Assembly: GCA_937973555.1 (NCBI GenBank)
Contig: CALJKL010000078.1
Location: 1-64,000 of the forward strand
Direction: 5' to 3'
Length of the DNA stretch: 64,000 nucleotides
Source of the DNA: an uncultured Flavobacteriales bacterium
Lineage (GTDB): Bacteria; Bacteroidota; Bacteroidia; Flavobacteriales; Weeksellaceae
Position numbers and translations under genes: made by a program. Shown here piece by piece: positions 33,850-42,403 of this stretch. The notes below the pieces were generated by a model. It did not search any database, was not told where the DNA came from, and was given only the letters and a program-made list of their open reading frames with translations. Position 1 is the stretch's first letter. Each line of letters opens with the position of its first letter.

Positions 33850-35520
33850 TTATCCAAATTTTTTCTTTCTCAGCCAGAAGAAAATTCCACCCAATGCTCC
33901 TAAAATCAATAAAGGTGTCAATAGGTTAAACCATTGCCAGTTGGTTTTTTCTTCATCTATTCTTCGTCTGTCCAGAAGTCTGGCTTCTATATTTCGGTTT
34001 CTGAGTTCAATGAGGTTGGCATCATCCAAAAGCCAATCGAGGCAATTTCTGAGGAACTGTTCGTTACCATATTGTTGATTGGTCAATAGGTCAGCCCCTA
34101 GCGGCAAAGGTTGTCCCTTCATCATTTGGTTTCTTCCTACATCTCCATCAGAAATAACAATCATTTTATTGTCTTTACTAGCACCGTTTTTAAAGTTCGG
34201 GAAGCCATTTTTTTCGCTTCTGGCTGCGTATGCCGAAGTAAATTTTCCTTCTAGGCTTACTGCAAAAATCTTAGGCGTGGTAGGTTTTTCCATCACCGAA
34301 AGGCTATCTAAATTAGCCAGTTCTGTAAGCTCTACATAATTGGGAACCGTTTTGGAAGTGGTTCTGGCACTGGATTCATAGAGTACCTTGGTTTTGATAT
34401 TTTTTCTGCCTAACGTATCAATCGCTGTAGGGAATTCAAATTTTACCGGATTAATATTTCTGGAAATAGGATTTTTGTTTTCGTTGATGCCCAAAGGGAA
34501 ATAAGGCCAAATAAGGTTGGTGTATTGCGGATTACCAGCTACTTCACCAGTTTGCAGACGGATAAGTGCTGCCTTCTGAAAATCCTTAATCAGAGGTGAA
34601 TTGATTCTAACCCCGTAGTTGAAAAAGAAATCCGTCATGTTGATGTCTATAGGATAAGCCATCAGTTTTTTCTTGGTCATCAGGGTGTCCATTTCCGCAT
34701 TCACGGCATCAATCATCCATAGGGTTTTGCCACCGTTCATGATGTATTGGTCTAGAATCACTTTTTCGGTATCGGTAAAAGCCTTTCTGGGTTTGGCAAT
34801 CACCAAAGCATCCATTTGTTTTAGGTGCGGAATATCAGCAAAAGACAAGTCTTTTTTATTTTCAGGAATAACAGGGCCTGCATTGTAGTTTTGCAACAAC
34901 ATTTCCATAAAACTGCGGAATTCATCTACTCTTAATTCATCTTGATTGATGAGAACGCCTACATTTTTTCTTTTTTCCGTCACCAAAGACTTGATGCTGG
35001 AAGCAAAATTAAATTCTAGATTTTCAATCGATTTATTGAGTTGCTCGCTGGCGTCAATTCCCGCTTGGTTAATGATTAAAGGGATAGAAGTACCATAGCC
35101 CTTGTACTTCATTGCTGCATAGGGAAAAAGAACAATTTGCGAAACCTTGCCATCTTTCATATCCGGCAATAGAGAAGGTTGTATGCCCATGGCCTGTAGC
35201 GTGTCTTGCGACATTTTGGTGGCAATAGGGTCTATGAATTTAAAATCTATTTTTGGATTTATTTTTCTGAATTCTTCTAATAAGAATTTGGTTTCATTTT
35301 GCAATTGCTTGAAATCTGCCGGGAAATCTCCTTCCAAAAAGACTTCCACCTTTAGGGGTTCTTTTACAGATTTCAAAGTTTCTATGGTAGCATCAGAAAG
35401 GGTATAGCGTTTTTCCTGTGTAAGGTCTAATCTTATGCCCGATAAAATCAATACTATAAAAACAGGCATGACAATCAATAATGCCTTGAGATATGGATTT
35501 TTAAAATCAAACTTCTTCAT
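33850..35520 (-). CDS. gldG: Gliding motility ABC transporter auxiliary protein GldG
   Basis: From the chosen start (MKKFDFKNPYL at 35520) the protein has 556 residues. The frame opens further at 35568, but those codons overlap the end of gldF and are unlike the family. A transmembrane segment near residues 12-30 (ALLIVMPVFIVLILSGI) is followed by a large periplasmic domain (LKVEVFLEGDFPADFKQLQN, then VIAKPRKAFTDTEKVILDQY) and a C-terminal anchor LLTPLLILGALGGIFFWL. This is the GldG architecture, an extracytoplasmic ABC-associated family needed for gliding in Flavobacterium. gldF ends 4 nt upstream. gldA, the ATPase, is not here. Confidence 0.93.
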   Translation of the reverse strand: MKKFDFKNPYLKALLIVMPVFIVLILSGIRLDLTQEKRYTLSDATIETLKSVKEPLKVEVFLEGDFPADFKQLQNETKFLLEEFRKINPKIDFKFIDPIATKMSQDTLQAMGIQPSLLPDMKDGKVSQIVLFPYAAMKYKGYGTSIPLIINQAGIDASEQLNKSIENLEFNFASSIKSLVTEKRKNVGVLINQDELRVDEFRSFMEMLLQNYNAGPVIPENKKDLSFADIPHLKQMDALVIAKPRKAFTDTEKVILDQYIMNGGKTLWMIDAVNAEMDTLMTKKKLMAYPIDINMTDFFFNYGVRINSPLIKDFQKAALIRLQTGEVAGNPQYTNLIWPYFPLGINENKNPISRNINPVKFEFPTAIDTLGRKNIKTKVLYESSARTTSKTVPNYVELTELANLDSLSVMEKPTTPKIFAVSLEGKFTSAYAARSEKNGFPNFKNGASKDNKMIVISDGDVGRNQMMKGQPLPLGADLLTNQQYGNEQFLRNCLDWLLDDANLIELRNRNIEARLLDRRRIDEEKTNWQWFNLLTPLLILGALGGIFFWLRKKKFG

Positions 35521-35524
35521 ATTT

Positions 35525-36253
35525 CTACTTCTTTTGATTGATAAAATAATGAGACAAAAGCAATGCAAAGCTAATGGCTAAGAAAAAGTAGGCCACATCT
35601 TTGAAATCTATCAACCCTCTTGTAAAGGCCATGAAATGGTGATAAAAACCTAAATTCTGAAGGATATAATCTGCTTTGCCCATGAGTTTGAAATTGGCCA
35701 ATTGTTCCATCCCGAAATACAAGATAAAATTCATGAAAACCCCTAGCAGATAAGCCATGATTTGGTTTGAAGAAAGTGAACTTGCCAAAATTCCAACAGA
35801 TGAAAACGCAGCAATTAATATCGTCAAACCAAAATAACTTCCCAAAGTGGCTCCAAAATCTAGATTCCCTTCCGGAACACCCAAAACATAAACAGAGTAT
35901 AGATATACCAAAGAAGGCAATAGGCATAAGGTTCCAACAAACATTACCGCTAAAAATTTTCCGGAAATGATTTCAGAGATTTTTAAAGGTTGAGAAAAAA
36001 ACCATTGCAGAGTTCCGCTTTGCTGCTCTTCGGCAAAAGTTTTCATCGCCAAAGCAGGAATGATGAACATAAACAACCACGGCGAAAGTGCAAAAAAGCT
36101 TTGAAGGCTGGCGGTGCCTATTTCGAGGATATTAAAATCATTTTCAAAGAAAAATAAAAATAGAGCAGAGATAAAGGAATAAGCAGCAATGATGATCCAT
36201 GCGCTCCAGTTTCCGAAATAGCTCCAAAGTTCTTTTTTTAGTATAGCTAGCAT
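35525..36253 (-). CDS. gldF: Gliding motility ABC transporter permease GldF
   Basis: This 242-residue integral membrane protein has six predicted hydrophobic segments, for example WIIIAAYSFISALFLFFF, FIIPALAMKTFAEEQQSGT (the conserved loop of ABC-2 permeases), VMFVGTLCLLPSLVYLY and LTILIAAFSSVGILASSL. With GldG and an ATPase (GldA, elsewhere) it forms an ABC transporter required for gliding in some Flavobacteria, though it is dispensable in others. It is in the same transcript as gldG, 4 nt away. Its presence does not prove gliding, because many non-gliding relatives keep it. Confidence 0.93.
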   Translation of the reverse strand: MLAILKKELWSYFGNWSAWIIIAAYSFISALFLFFFENDFNILEIGTASLQSFFALSPWLFMFIIPALAMKTFAEEQQSGTLQWFFSQPLKISEIISGKFLAVMFVGTLCLLPSLVYLYSVYVLGVPEGNLDFGATLGSYFGLTILIAAFSSVGILASSLSSNQIMAYLLGVFMNFILYFGMEQLANFKLMGKADYILQNLGFYHHFMAFTRGLIDFKDVAYFFLAISFALLLSHYFINQKK

Positions 36254-36273
36254 TAAAGGTGTAGTTTAAAGTC

Positions 36274-36822
36274 TTATTTTTTCGTTTTCTTATTGACCAA
36301 TTTTACCGTCATCATAATTACAAACACAATAACGAAGAATCCTGAGATTAATTGCCACCAGTTTTCTATAGTTGCAGATTTTAAAATGACCGTAAAAACC
36401 ACCAAAAATAAAATAAAGGTGGCGATTTCGTTGGCTTGTCTTAGTTTAAGGTTAGCAGTCTTCAATTCCCCATTTTGAAGGGCTTTGATTTCCAAAACCT
36501 TTTTCCAACTCCAGTAATGATAGGCGCCTAATCCCAATAAAAACAAAAGTTTTAGTTGAAACCAATTCATTTGCAAAAGGGTGGGGTTCATCAAGATCAT
36601 GATTAATCCGAATAAAAACATCAATATCCCTGCAGGAACGGTAATAATGTTCCATAATCTTCTGGCCATAAAGACATATTGCTCTCTTAAAATTTCTTTT
36701 TTAGGGGATTCAAATAGATCAGTGTCTTTATAGTAAACAAAGATTCTTACAAGATAGAAGATCCCGGCAAAATAACTTACCATAAAGATAATGTGCAGTG
36801 CTTTTATAATGAGATAAGACAT
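36274..36822 (-). CDS. hemJ: HemJ-like protoporphyrinogen oxidase (CopD family)
   Basis: This 182-residue membrane protein has four hydrophobic segments. It opens with IIKALHIIFMVSYFAGIFYL; His10 is the conserved heme-ligand position of HemJ. ARRLWNIITVPAGILMFLFG and WFQLKLLFLLGLGAYHYWS follow, matching this family. HemJ oxidises protoporphyrinogen IX in bacteria that lack HemG/HemY. It lies between gldF (20 nt downstream) and the SAM-cleaving enzyme gene (15 nt upstream), all on the minus strand. Moderate certainty on function: the CopD superfamily has other members. Confidence 0.82.
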   Translation of the reverse strand: MSYLIIKALHIIFMVSYFAGIFYLVRIFVYYKDTDLFESPKKEILREQYVFMARRLWNIITVPAGILMFLFGLIMILMNPTLLQMNWFQLKLLFLLGLGAYHYWSWKKVLEIKALQNGELKTANLKLRQANEIATFILFLVVFTVILKSATIENWWQLISGFFVIVFVIMMTVKLVNKKTKK

Positions 36823-36837
36823 ATTCTTGGGTTGGGT

Positions 36838-37665
36838 TTAATCAAATTGTATATAAATTTTGTCACCCACTCTTAGTCCAAATAAAGAATTGGCTCCATT
36901 TTTATGAGTTCCTTTATAAATAGTAATTTCAAGCAATTCTTGTGCATTGAAAATAGCAGATGCTTTGCCATGATATTCTGTTTCTTTTTTCCAATCAGTA
37001 ACAATGTCTGTGTATTTTCTATTGATGGTTTTCAATAGGATGTTTCTGATGTTGATTTCAAAACTTTTAAAAGAAACCATGGTTTTGTCGAATGTATTTT
37101 TGTGGATATTGGTAATGCAGTTGCCGAAATTGTCAACATACATTACTTCACCAATCAACATTTTTTCCGATTCATTAAAACTGGCGGTTGGGAATTTTAT
37201 TTCCTTGTAATTTTTAATTTTTCTGCCAATAAGTTCCGGTAAACCACCATTGCTGAGATGTGCTGCCACAGGCGCGAAAATGTCTACGCTGGCAAATTTT
37301 ACATCGTCATCAAATCTATTGTTGATGGTGATTTCATAGATGGCTTCGGGCTTTTGGTCATAAAAAACCAAACTTAATAGTCCATTGTCTGCTGCTATGA
37401 AATAATGCCCATCTGCTTTTACCAAAAGATTTTTTCGGTCTTTGTGAAAAAAACTGTCCACAGAAATAATATGGATGCTTTCTTTGGGGAAATTGGTATA
37501 AGCATTTCTGATGATATAAGCGGTTTCTATCAGATTATAGGCATTAATTTCGTGGGTGATGTCTATAAGGGTAGATGGTGCATTAAGCTGTAATAGATTG
37601 CCTTTAATTGCTGCAACTCTGTGGTCTAGCATTCCATAATCCGAGGTTAAAGTAATTACCGGCAT
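36838..37665 (-). CDS. SAM hydrolase (adenosine-forming), DUF62 family
   Basis: This 275-residue protein of the DUF62 / SAM hydroxide adenosyltransferase family splits S-adenosylmethionine into adenosine and methionine. It is related to the fluorinase and chlorinase. MPVITLTSDYG opens the protein, IDITHEINAYNL follows, and FIAADNGLLSLVF and GEVMYVDNFGNCITNI are typical of the two-domain fold. The physiological role is unclear. It is divergent from phoH, with back-to-back promoters in a 78-bp gap. Confidence 0.9.
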   Translation of the reverse strand: MPVITLTSDYGMLDHRVAAIKGNLLQLNAPSTLIDITHEINAYNLIETAYIIRNAYTNFPKESIHIISVDSFFHKDRKNLLVKADGHYFIAADNGLLSLVFYDQKPEAIYEITINNRFDDDVKFASVDIFAPVAAHLSNGGLPELIGRKIKNYKEIKFPTASFNESEKMLIGEVMYVDNFGNCITNIHKNTFDKTMVSFKSFEINIRNILLKTINRKYTDIVTDWKKETEYHGKASAIFNAQELLEITIYKGTHKNGANSLFGLRVGDKIYIQFD

Positions 37666-37680
37666 TTTTTAAAATAAAAA

Positions 37681-37711
37681 TTTGAAAAAACAAAGATATT
37701 GCTTATTTTTG
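37681..37711 (+). promoter_or_regulatory. phoH promoter with near-consensus Bacteroidota boxes
   Basis: TTTG at 37681-37684 and TATTTTTG at 37704-37711 are 19 nt apart, the canonical Bacteroidota arrangement. Transcription would start near 37718, which excludes the more upstream TTG start at 37699 for phoH. Confidence 0.75.
37691..37698 (-). promoter_or_regulatory. -7 box of the divergent DUF62 gene
   Basis: On the minus strand TATCTTTG fits TAnnTTTG, 25 nt before the ATG at 37665. It sits inside the phoH promoter spacer, so the two promoters overlap. Confidence 0.5.
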
Positions 37712-37743
37712 GTAAGATAAAATTTTTTAAAAAACAGAACAAT

Positions 37744-38703
37744 TTGTACGAACTTACTTACGAAATTTCAGGGATTGATACTAAAACTTTTTATGGTGTT
37801 AATAATCAGTTTTTCAATCTCATAAAATCAACATTTCCAACACTTAAAATTACCGGAAGGGATCATTTCATCTTCGCTATGGGTAATCAGGAAACCCTAG
37901 ATCTTTTAAAGCAAAAACTAGACAACGTTGTCCATTATATATCAGACAATAACAGTATTGAATTAAAAGATATTGAAAATATTCTCAAGATAAAAGATGA
38001 AACCGAAAAGCAGCTGGTTTTTGACCAAGATATTATTGTAAAAGGGGTAAATGGCAAAGTCATTAAAGCTAAAACCACCAACCTTAAAAAACTAGTAAAA
38101 GAATCTGAGAAAAAAGATATGGTTTTCGCCATTGGCCCTGCCGGAACAGGGAAAACCTATACCAGTGTTGCACTTGCCGTTAGAGCGTTAAAAGACAAAG
38201 AAGTAAAACGTATTATCTTAACCAGGCCGGCGGTAGAAGCTGGTGAGAGTCTCGGTTTTCTTCCAGGTGATTTAAAAGAGAAACTAGATCCTTATTTGCA
38301 GCCCTTATATGATGCATTGCGTGATATGATTCCTTTTGAAAAGTTAGAAGGATTTATGGAAAGAAAAGTAATTGAAGTAGCACCATTGGCTTTCATGAGG
38401 GGTAGAACATTGGATGAAGCCTTTGTTATTTTAGACGAGGCCCAAAATACTACGCATTCTCAAATGAAAATGTTCCTCACCAGAATGGGCATGAATGCCA
38501 AATTTATCATTACCGGGGATCCTTCGCAAGTAGATTTACCTCCTAAGCAACACTCAGGGCTAAAAGAGGCCATGCGCATTTTGAAAGATGTGAATGAAAT
38601 TGGCTTTGTACATCTCACCGAAGAAGATGTGGTAAGACACCCTGTAGTGAAGAAAATTATTTTGGCCTACAATAAAGAGGAAAAAAGACAAAGAGAAGAA
38701 TAA
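37744..38703 (+). CDS. phoH: PhoH family protein (PhoH/PhoL-type NTPase)
   Basis: This protein has 319 residues from a TTG start at 37744 (reads MYELTYEISGID). The alternative TTG at 37699 lies inside the promoter -33/-7 region and is rejected. The N-terminal domain is KH-like. The ATPase has Walker A GPAGTGKTYTS near residue 135 and Walker B AFVILDEAQNTT near 235, with FIITGDPSQVDLP as a sensor motif. PhoH/PhoL proteins bind RNA and are linked to ribosome or mRNA metabolism and stress. It is single, convergent with ffh, and ends at a shared terminator. Confidence 0.93.
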   Translation: MYELTYEISGIDTKTFYGVNNQFFNLIKSTFPTLKITGRDHFIFAMGNQETLDLLKQKLDNVVHYISDNNSIELKDIENILKIKDETEKQLVFDQDIIVKGVNGKVIKAKTTNLKKLVKESEKKDMVFAIGPAGTGKTYTSVALAVRALKDKEVKRIILTRPAVEAGESLGFLPGDLKEKLDPYLQPLYDALRDMIPFEKLEGFMERKVIEVAPLAFMRGRTLDEAFVILDEAQNTTHSQMKMFLTRMGMNAKFIITGDPSQVDLPPKQHSGLKEAMRILKDVNEIGFVHLTEEDVVRHPVVKKIILAYNKEEKRQREE

Positions 38704-38732
38704 AAAAAGAGAGGCTACACCTCTCTTTTTTA
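38703..38732. terminator. Bidirectional terminator between phoH and ffh
   Basis: AAAAAGAGAGG / CCTCTCTTTTT around CTACA. The symmetrical A and T runs serve both convergent genes. Confidence 0.9.
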
Positions 38733-38752
38733 TTACTAATATAGTTCAAGTT

Positions 38753-40120
38753 TTATCTTCCGAAAAGGTTGCCGCCCATTCCAGACATATTTGGCATTCC
38801 TTTGCCCATCATCTGCATCAGTTGTTTTCCTTGTGGACCTTGCATCATTTTCATCATTTTGCCCATTTGTTCAAACTGTTTCATTAACGCATTTACATCT
38901 TCCAGTTTTCTACCACTACCTTTCGCAATACGTTGTTTTCTTGGCATATTGATGATAGAAGGTCTTCTTCTTTCGTCAGGCGTCATAGAGTGGATGATGG
39001 CCTCAATGTGTTTGAAGGCGTCATCATTAATATCTACATCTTTTATGGCTTTTCCTACGCCTGGCAACATGCCCATCAAGTCTTTCATATTCCCCATTTT
39101 TTTGATTTGTTGAATCTGTTTCAAGAAATCATCAAAACCGAATTCATTTTTGGCGATTTTTTTATGAAGTTTTTTTGCTTCTTCTTCGTCAAATTGCTCT
39201 TGTGCTCTTTCTACCAAGGAAACTACGTCTCCCATTCCTAGAATTCTGTCGGCCATCCTTTCTGGGTAGAAAAGGTCTAGCGCTTCCATTTTTTCTCCGG
39301 TAGAAATAAATTTAATTGGCTTATTAACTACAGAACGAATAGTAAGCGCAGCACCACCTCTAGTGTCCCCGTCTAATTTGGTCAATACCACCCCGTTGTA
39401 ATCCAAAATATTATTGAACGCCAATGCGGTGTTTACTGCATCTTGTCCTGTCATGGCATCTACCACAAAAAGCGTTTCGGTAGGTTTTACCGCTTGATGA
39501 ACATTTCTGATTTCGTTCATCATAGCTTCATCAATCGCCAAACGTCCGGCAGTATCTATAATGATGACATCATGTTTGTTTTGCTTTGCAAATTGGATCG
39601 CATTTTGAGAAATCTCAACCGGATTTTTATTTTCAGCTTCTTTGTAAATGGTAACGCCTACCTGTTCTGCTAAGACCGTCAACTGGTCTATCGCAGCAGG
39701 TCTGTAAACGTCACAAGCTACCAAAAGAGGATTTTTACTTCTTTTCTCTTTAAGATAGTTAGCTAATTTTCCTGAAAAAGTGGTCTTACCAGAACCTTGT
39801 AGACCTGCAATAAGGATGATAGAAGGGTTAACGGAGATGTTAATACCTTCTTGCGTACGACCCATTAACTCTACCAATTCGTCATGAACAATTTTCGTCA
39901 TCAATTGTCCTGGGGTAATTGAGGTCAGTACATTTTCACCAATGGCTTTATCCTGAACTCTTTTCGTAAGGTCTTTCGCAACTTTATAATTTACATCGGC
40001 ATCTACCAATGCACGGCGGATTTCCTTCACCGTCTCTGCAACGTTGATTTCTGTAATCTTTCCGCGTCCCTGCAAATTTTGCAGTGCTTTATCTAATTTG
40101 TCTTGTAAACTATTGAACAT
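38753..40120 (-). CDS. ffh: Signal recognition particle GTPase Ffh
   Basis: This 455-residue protein binds signal sequences and the 4.5S RNA and delivers nascent membrane proteins to FtsY. The NG domain has GLQGSGKTTFSGKLA (G1), DVYRPAAIDQL, IIDTAGRLA (G3), LTKLDGDTRGGAA (G4) and FISTGEKMEALDLF. The C-terminal M domain is Met-rich (MGKMMKMMQGPQGKQLMQMM) with the RNA-binding segment KGSGRKLEDVNALMKQF. Length and motifs are standard. The gene for the SRP RNA is not seen in this window. Confidence 0.97.
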   Translation of the reverse strand: MFNSLQDKLDKALQNLQGRGKITEINVAETVKEIRRALVDADVNYKVAKDLTKRVQDKAIGENVLTSITPGQLMTKIVHDELVELMGRTQEGINISVNPSIILIAGLQGSGKTTFSGKLANYLKEKRSKNPLLVACDVYRPAAIDQLTVLAEQVGVTIYKEAENKNPVEISQNAIQFAKQNKHDVIIIDTAGRLAIDEAMMNEIRNVHQAVKPTETLFVVDAMTGQDAVNTALAFNNILDYNGVVLTKLDGDTRGGAALTIRSVVNKPIKFISTGEKMEALDLFYPERMADRILGMGDVVSLVERAQEQFDEEEAKKLHKKIAKNEFGFDDFLKQIQQIKKMGNMKDLMGMLPGVGKAIKDVDINDDAFKHIEAIIHSMTPDERRRPSIINMPRKQRIAKGSGRKLEDVNALMKQFEQMGKMMKMMQGPQGKQLMQMMGKGMPNMSGMGGNLFGR

Positions 40121-40131
40121 ATTTGTGGATA

Positions 40132-40172
40132 TAAAGTTTGCAAAAATAAGGAAATTTTAAAGAATTTAAAAC
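40132..40172 (-). promoter_or_regulatory. Putative ffh promoter
   Basis: On the minus strand TATTTTTG (40148-40141) fits TAnnTTTG, 21 nt before the ATG at 40120. The -33 element is weak. Confidence 0.45.
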
Positions 40173-40186
40173 GAAAACTTCTACAC

Positions 40187-40213
40187 TTGTATAGCAGATA
40201 ATCATTATTTTTG
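40187..40213 (+). promoter_or_regulatory. Putative promoter of the first ATP synthase gene
   Basis: TTG at 40187-40189 and TATTTTTG at 40206-40213, 16 nt apart, lie 14 nt before the ATG at 40227. It is divergent from the ffh promoter. Confidence 0.5.
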
Positions 40214-40226
40214 TAAAAATTAAAAA

Positions 40227-40490
40227 ATGCCTGAAGAAAATCCAAAAAAACAAGAATTCAGTAAAGAAGATGAAAAAGGATATAAGCAAAGTCCTTTTCG
40301 CCAATACGGCGTTTATTCTTCTATTGTTTTCCAAATGTTGGCCATTATTGCACTCGGCTTTTGGGGAGGAAAAAAACTGAATGACTATTTTGAAATCAAA
40401 AATAATCTTCTCACTGTAGGAATTGGTTTTATAGGACTTGGGCTTGCTCTATACAATACGTTAAAACAATTAGAAAACCTTAACAAATAA
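40227..40490 (+). CDS. AtpZ/AtpI-like ATP synthase accessory protein
   Basis: This 87-residue protein has a charged N-terminus and two transmembrane segments: YGVYSSIVFQMLAIIALGFWGG and LLTVGIGFIGLGLALYNTL. That is the AtpZ/AtpI layout found at the head of many F-type ATPase operons. AtpI-type proteins help assemble the c-ring and may act in Mg2+ supply. It is 5 nt before the next small membrane protein and upstream of atpB, supporting the assignment. Confidence 0.85.
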   Translation: MPEENPKKQEFSKEDEKGYKQSPFRQYGVYSSIVFQMLAIIALGFWGGKKLNDYFEIKNNLLTVGIGFIGLGLALYNTLKQLENLNK

Positions 40491-40495
40491 AAATA

Positions 40496-40867
40496 ATGAA
40501 AATCAAAGGAAATACTATTTATATTTTATTGTTTATCGCCTTGTTTTTTTTGCATTTTTTTATCTGGCAAACATGGGTTAAAGATTTTGAAATTGTTTTC
40601 GTTAAATACTATCTTTTTCTTACTGTTCTCTTTATGATGGTGCTTACCATATTGTCCATTATTAAAAAAATATATCCGGAATATATAGGGTTTACTTTTC
40701 TGGGTTTATTGATGTTTAAATTGACAATTATGTTTCTAGTAATGAAGAAGTTGCATCTTTCGGAGGTTCCTGATTATAGGTATCATTTTATACCCCCTTA
40801 TCTTATTTCTCTTTTGCTGGAAACATTATACGCTATTAATTTGATTCAGTCAAAAGAAAATAACTGA
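40496..40867 (+). CDS. Small membrane protein of the ATP synthase operon
   Basis: This 123-residue protein has four predicted membrane segments (YILLFIALFFLHFFIWQTW, YYLFLTVLFMMVLTILSII, FTFLGLLMFKLTIMFLVM, PYLISLLLETLYAINLI). I do not recognise a family with certainty. Its place between the AtpZ-like gene and atpB is the place occupied by AtpI-like accessory proteins elsewhere, so an assembly or membrane accessory role is likely but unproven. A consensus promoter for atpB lies just after its end. Confidence 0.75.
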   Translation: MKIKGNTIYILLFIALFFLHFFIWQTWVKDFEIVFVKYYLFLTVLFMMVLTILSIIKKIYPEYIGFTFLGLLMFKLTIMFLVMKKLHLSEVPDYRYHFIPPYLISLLLETLYAINLIQSKENN

Positions 40868-40876
40868 TTTTTATCA

Positions 40877-40907
40877 TTGTGAAATTTGTTTTTTTATTCT
40901 ATTTTTG
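40877..40907 (+). promoter_or_regulatory. Putative internal promoter before atpB
   Basis: TTG (40877-40879) and TATTTTTG (40900-40907), 20 nt apart, lie 26 nt before the atpB ATG at 40934. It supports the later atpB start and gives atpB-G their own promoter. Confidence 0.55.
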
Positions 40908-40933
40908 CAAAACTTAAAAAAAATCATAAATCA

Positions 40934-42094
40934 ATGCTGAAAAGAGTAGTTCTAATCATCGGTTTTTTATCATCATTTTCGGTTTCTTTTGCGCAACATC
41001 ATGCAGCAACTGAGGCTCCTCAGGCAGCTACAGAAACTAAGGTTCTCAGTGCAGAAGAACAGGAAAAAGAAAAAGTAAAAGAAGAAAATAAGGAGTTTAT
41101 CGCTCATCACTTGTTAGATGCTCACAGTTTTGATATCATGGTGGAGAAGAAAGCAGATGGTACAGAACACCATATCGGCTTTCCACTTCCTGTAATTTTC
41201 TATGACAAATCAAATGGTTTCCATTATTTCATGAGTTCTGAATTCCACCACGGAAAAGAACTTCAGGATGCTCATGGTGCAAAATACCAAGTGGTAGAAA
41301 GCAATGGAAGTTACTATGCACTTCACCACGAAAAAATCTTGAAAACGGATGCCAATGGTACTTTAAAAATCAACGAGGCAGGTCACGCAGAAAACGAACA
41401 AGTTTTGGATTTATCTATTACTAAAAGTGTTTTGATGATTTTGGTAACAGCTTTCTTGTTGTTGTTGATTTTCGGTTCTATGGCTAGAAACTATAAGAAA
41501 TCTTTAGTGCCTTCAGGTGCTGGTAAATATTTCGAACCTTTAGTACTTTTCGTAAGAGACGAAATTGCTAAGCCAAATATCGGCCCTAAATACGGAAAAT
41601 ATATGCCTTATTTATTAACGGTGTTTTTCTTTATCTTGTTCCTGAATATTTTTGGTTTAATGCCTTTCGGAATTAATGTTACAGGTAATATTGCTATTAC
41701 AGTAGCTTTGGCATTACTTACATTTATATTGACACAATTTACTGCCAATAAAAATTATTGGGGACATATTTTCTGGATGCCAGGTTTGCCTTGGCCAATG
41801 AAACTGATCATGATGCCAATAGAAATTTTAGGGGTGTTCATTAAGCCTTTTGCATTGTTGATACGTCTCTTTGCTAATATGTCTGCTGGGCACATTGTAG
41901 TAATGAGCTTAATCAGTTTAATATTTGTATTTAAAAATATTATTGCTGGAGTTGCTTTCCCATTCTTAACATTCATTATTTACCTATTAGAAGTATTGGT
42001 AGCGTTTTTACAGGCGTATATCTTTACCATGCTTTCTTCTGTGTATTTCGGAATGGCTAATGAAGAGCATCACCACGACGAGGCACATCATTAA
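40934..42094 (+). CDS. atpB: ATP synthase F0 subunit a
   Basis: The protein has 386 residues from MLKRVVLIIGF at 40934. The upstream ATG at 40886 falls inside the promoter and is rejected. The N-terminus is a signal peptide (VLIIGFLSSFSVSFAQ) followed by a ~110-residue His-rich periplasmic extension, a known feature of Bacteroidota AtpB. The membrane part contains LLIRLFANMSAGHIV with the essential Arg, ILGVFIKPFALLIR, and a His-rich end (EEHHHDEAHH). Together with the c-ring it forms the proton channel. A palindromic repeat separates it from atpE. Confidence 0.96.
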   Translation: MLKRVVLIIGFLSSFSVSFAQHHAATEAPQAATETKVLSAEEQEKEKVKEENKEFIAHHLLDAHSFDIMVEKKADGTEHHIGFPLPVIFYDKSNGFHYFMSSEFHHGKELQDAHGAKYQVVESNGSYYALHHEKILKTDANGTLKINEAGHAENEQVLDLSITKSVLMILVTAFLLLLIFGSMARNYKKSLVPSGAGKYFEPLVLFVRDEIAKPNIGPKYGKYMPYLLTVFFFILFLNIFGLMPFGINVTGNIAITVALALLTFILTQFTANKNYWGHIFWMPGLPWPMKLIMMPIEILGVFIKPFALLIRLFANMSAGHIVVMSLISLIFVFKNIIAGVAFPFLTFIIYLLEVLVAFLQAYIFTMLSSVYFGMANEEHHHDEAHH

Positions 42095-42097
42095 TAA

Positions 42098-42155
42098 GTA
42101 CAAAGTAAAAAATAAAAAGTAAAAAGTCACTCTGAGTTTGTAGAAGAGTTGACTT
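42098..42155. repeat. Low-complexity repeat with AAGTCA...TTGACTT hairpin
   Basis: AAAGTAAAAA-type units (42101-42123) run into a hairpin AAGTCACTCT / AGAGTTGACTT (42124-42155) with a GAGTTTGTAG apex. The core CTCTGAGTTTGTAGAAGAG resembles the widespread bacterial intergenic motif CTGAG-N-TTGTCGAAG, known from memory only. It lies between atpB and atpE. Confidence 0.6.
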
Positions 42156-42187
42156 AAAATAGAAACTAATTTTTAAAATTATATATT

Positions 42188-42382
42188 ATGGAAATGCCAA
42201 AAATCATTGGTGCAGGTTTAGTAGTAATCGGAACAGGTATTGGTATCGGTAAAATCGGTGCTGCTGCTTTAGAAGGTATGGCTAGACAACCTGAACAAGC
42301 TGGTAAACTTCAAACTGCGATGTTGATCGCTGCTGCACTTGTAGAAGGTGTTGCATTTGCTGCTTTATTTGCAGTAAACTAA
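42188..42382 (+). CDS. atpE: ATP synthase F0 subunit c
   Basis: This 64-residue hairpin of two membrane helices assembles into the proton-driven c-ring. Helix 1 is Gly-rich (GAGLVVIGTGIGIGKIGAAA), the polar loop is ARQPEQ, and helix 2 carries the proton-binding Glu53 in ALVEGVAFAA. There is no extra ligand pattern for sodium binding, so it is probably proton-coupled. A strong terminator-like hairpin follows within the operon. Confidence 0.96.
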   Translation: MEMPKIIGAGLVVIGTGIGIGKIGAAALEGMARQPEQAGKLQTAMLIAAALVEGVAFAALFAVN

Positions 42383-42403
42383 GAAGCTTACACAAAAGAA
42401 TTG

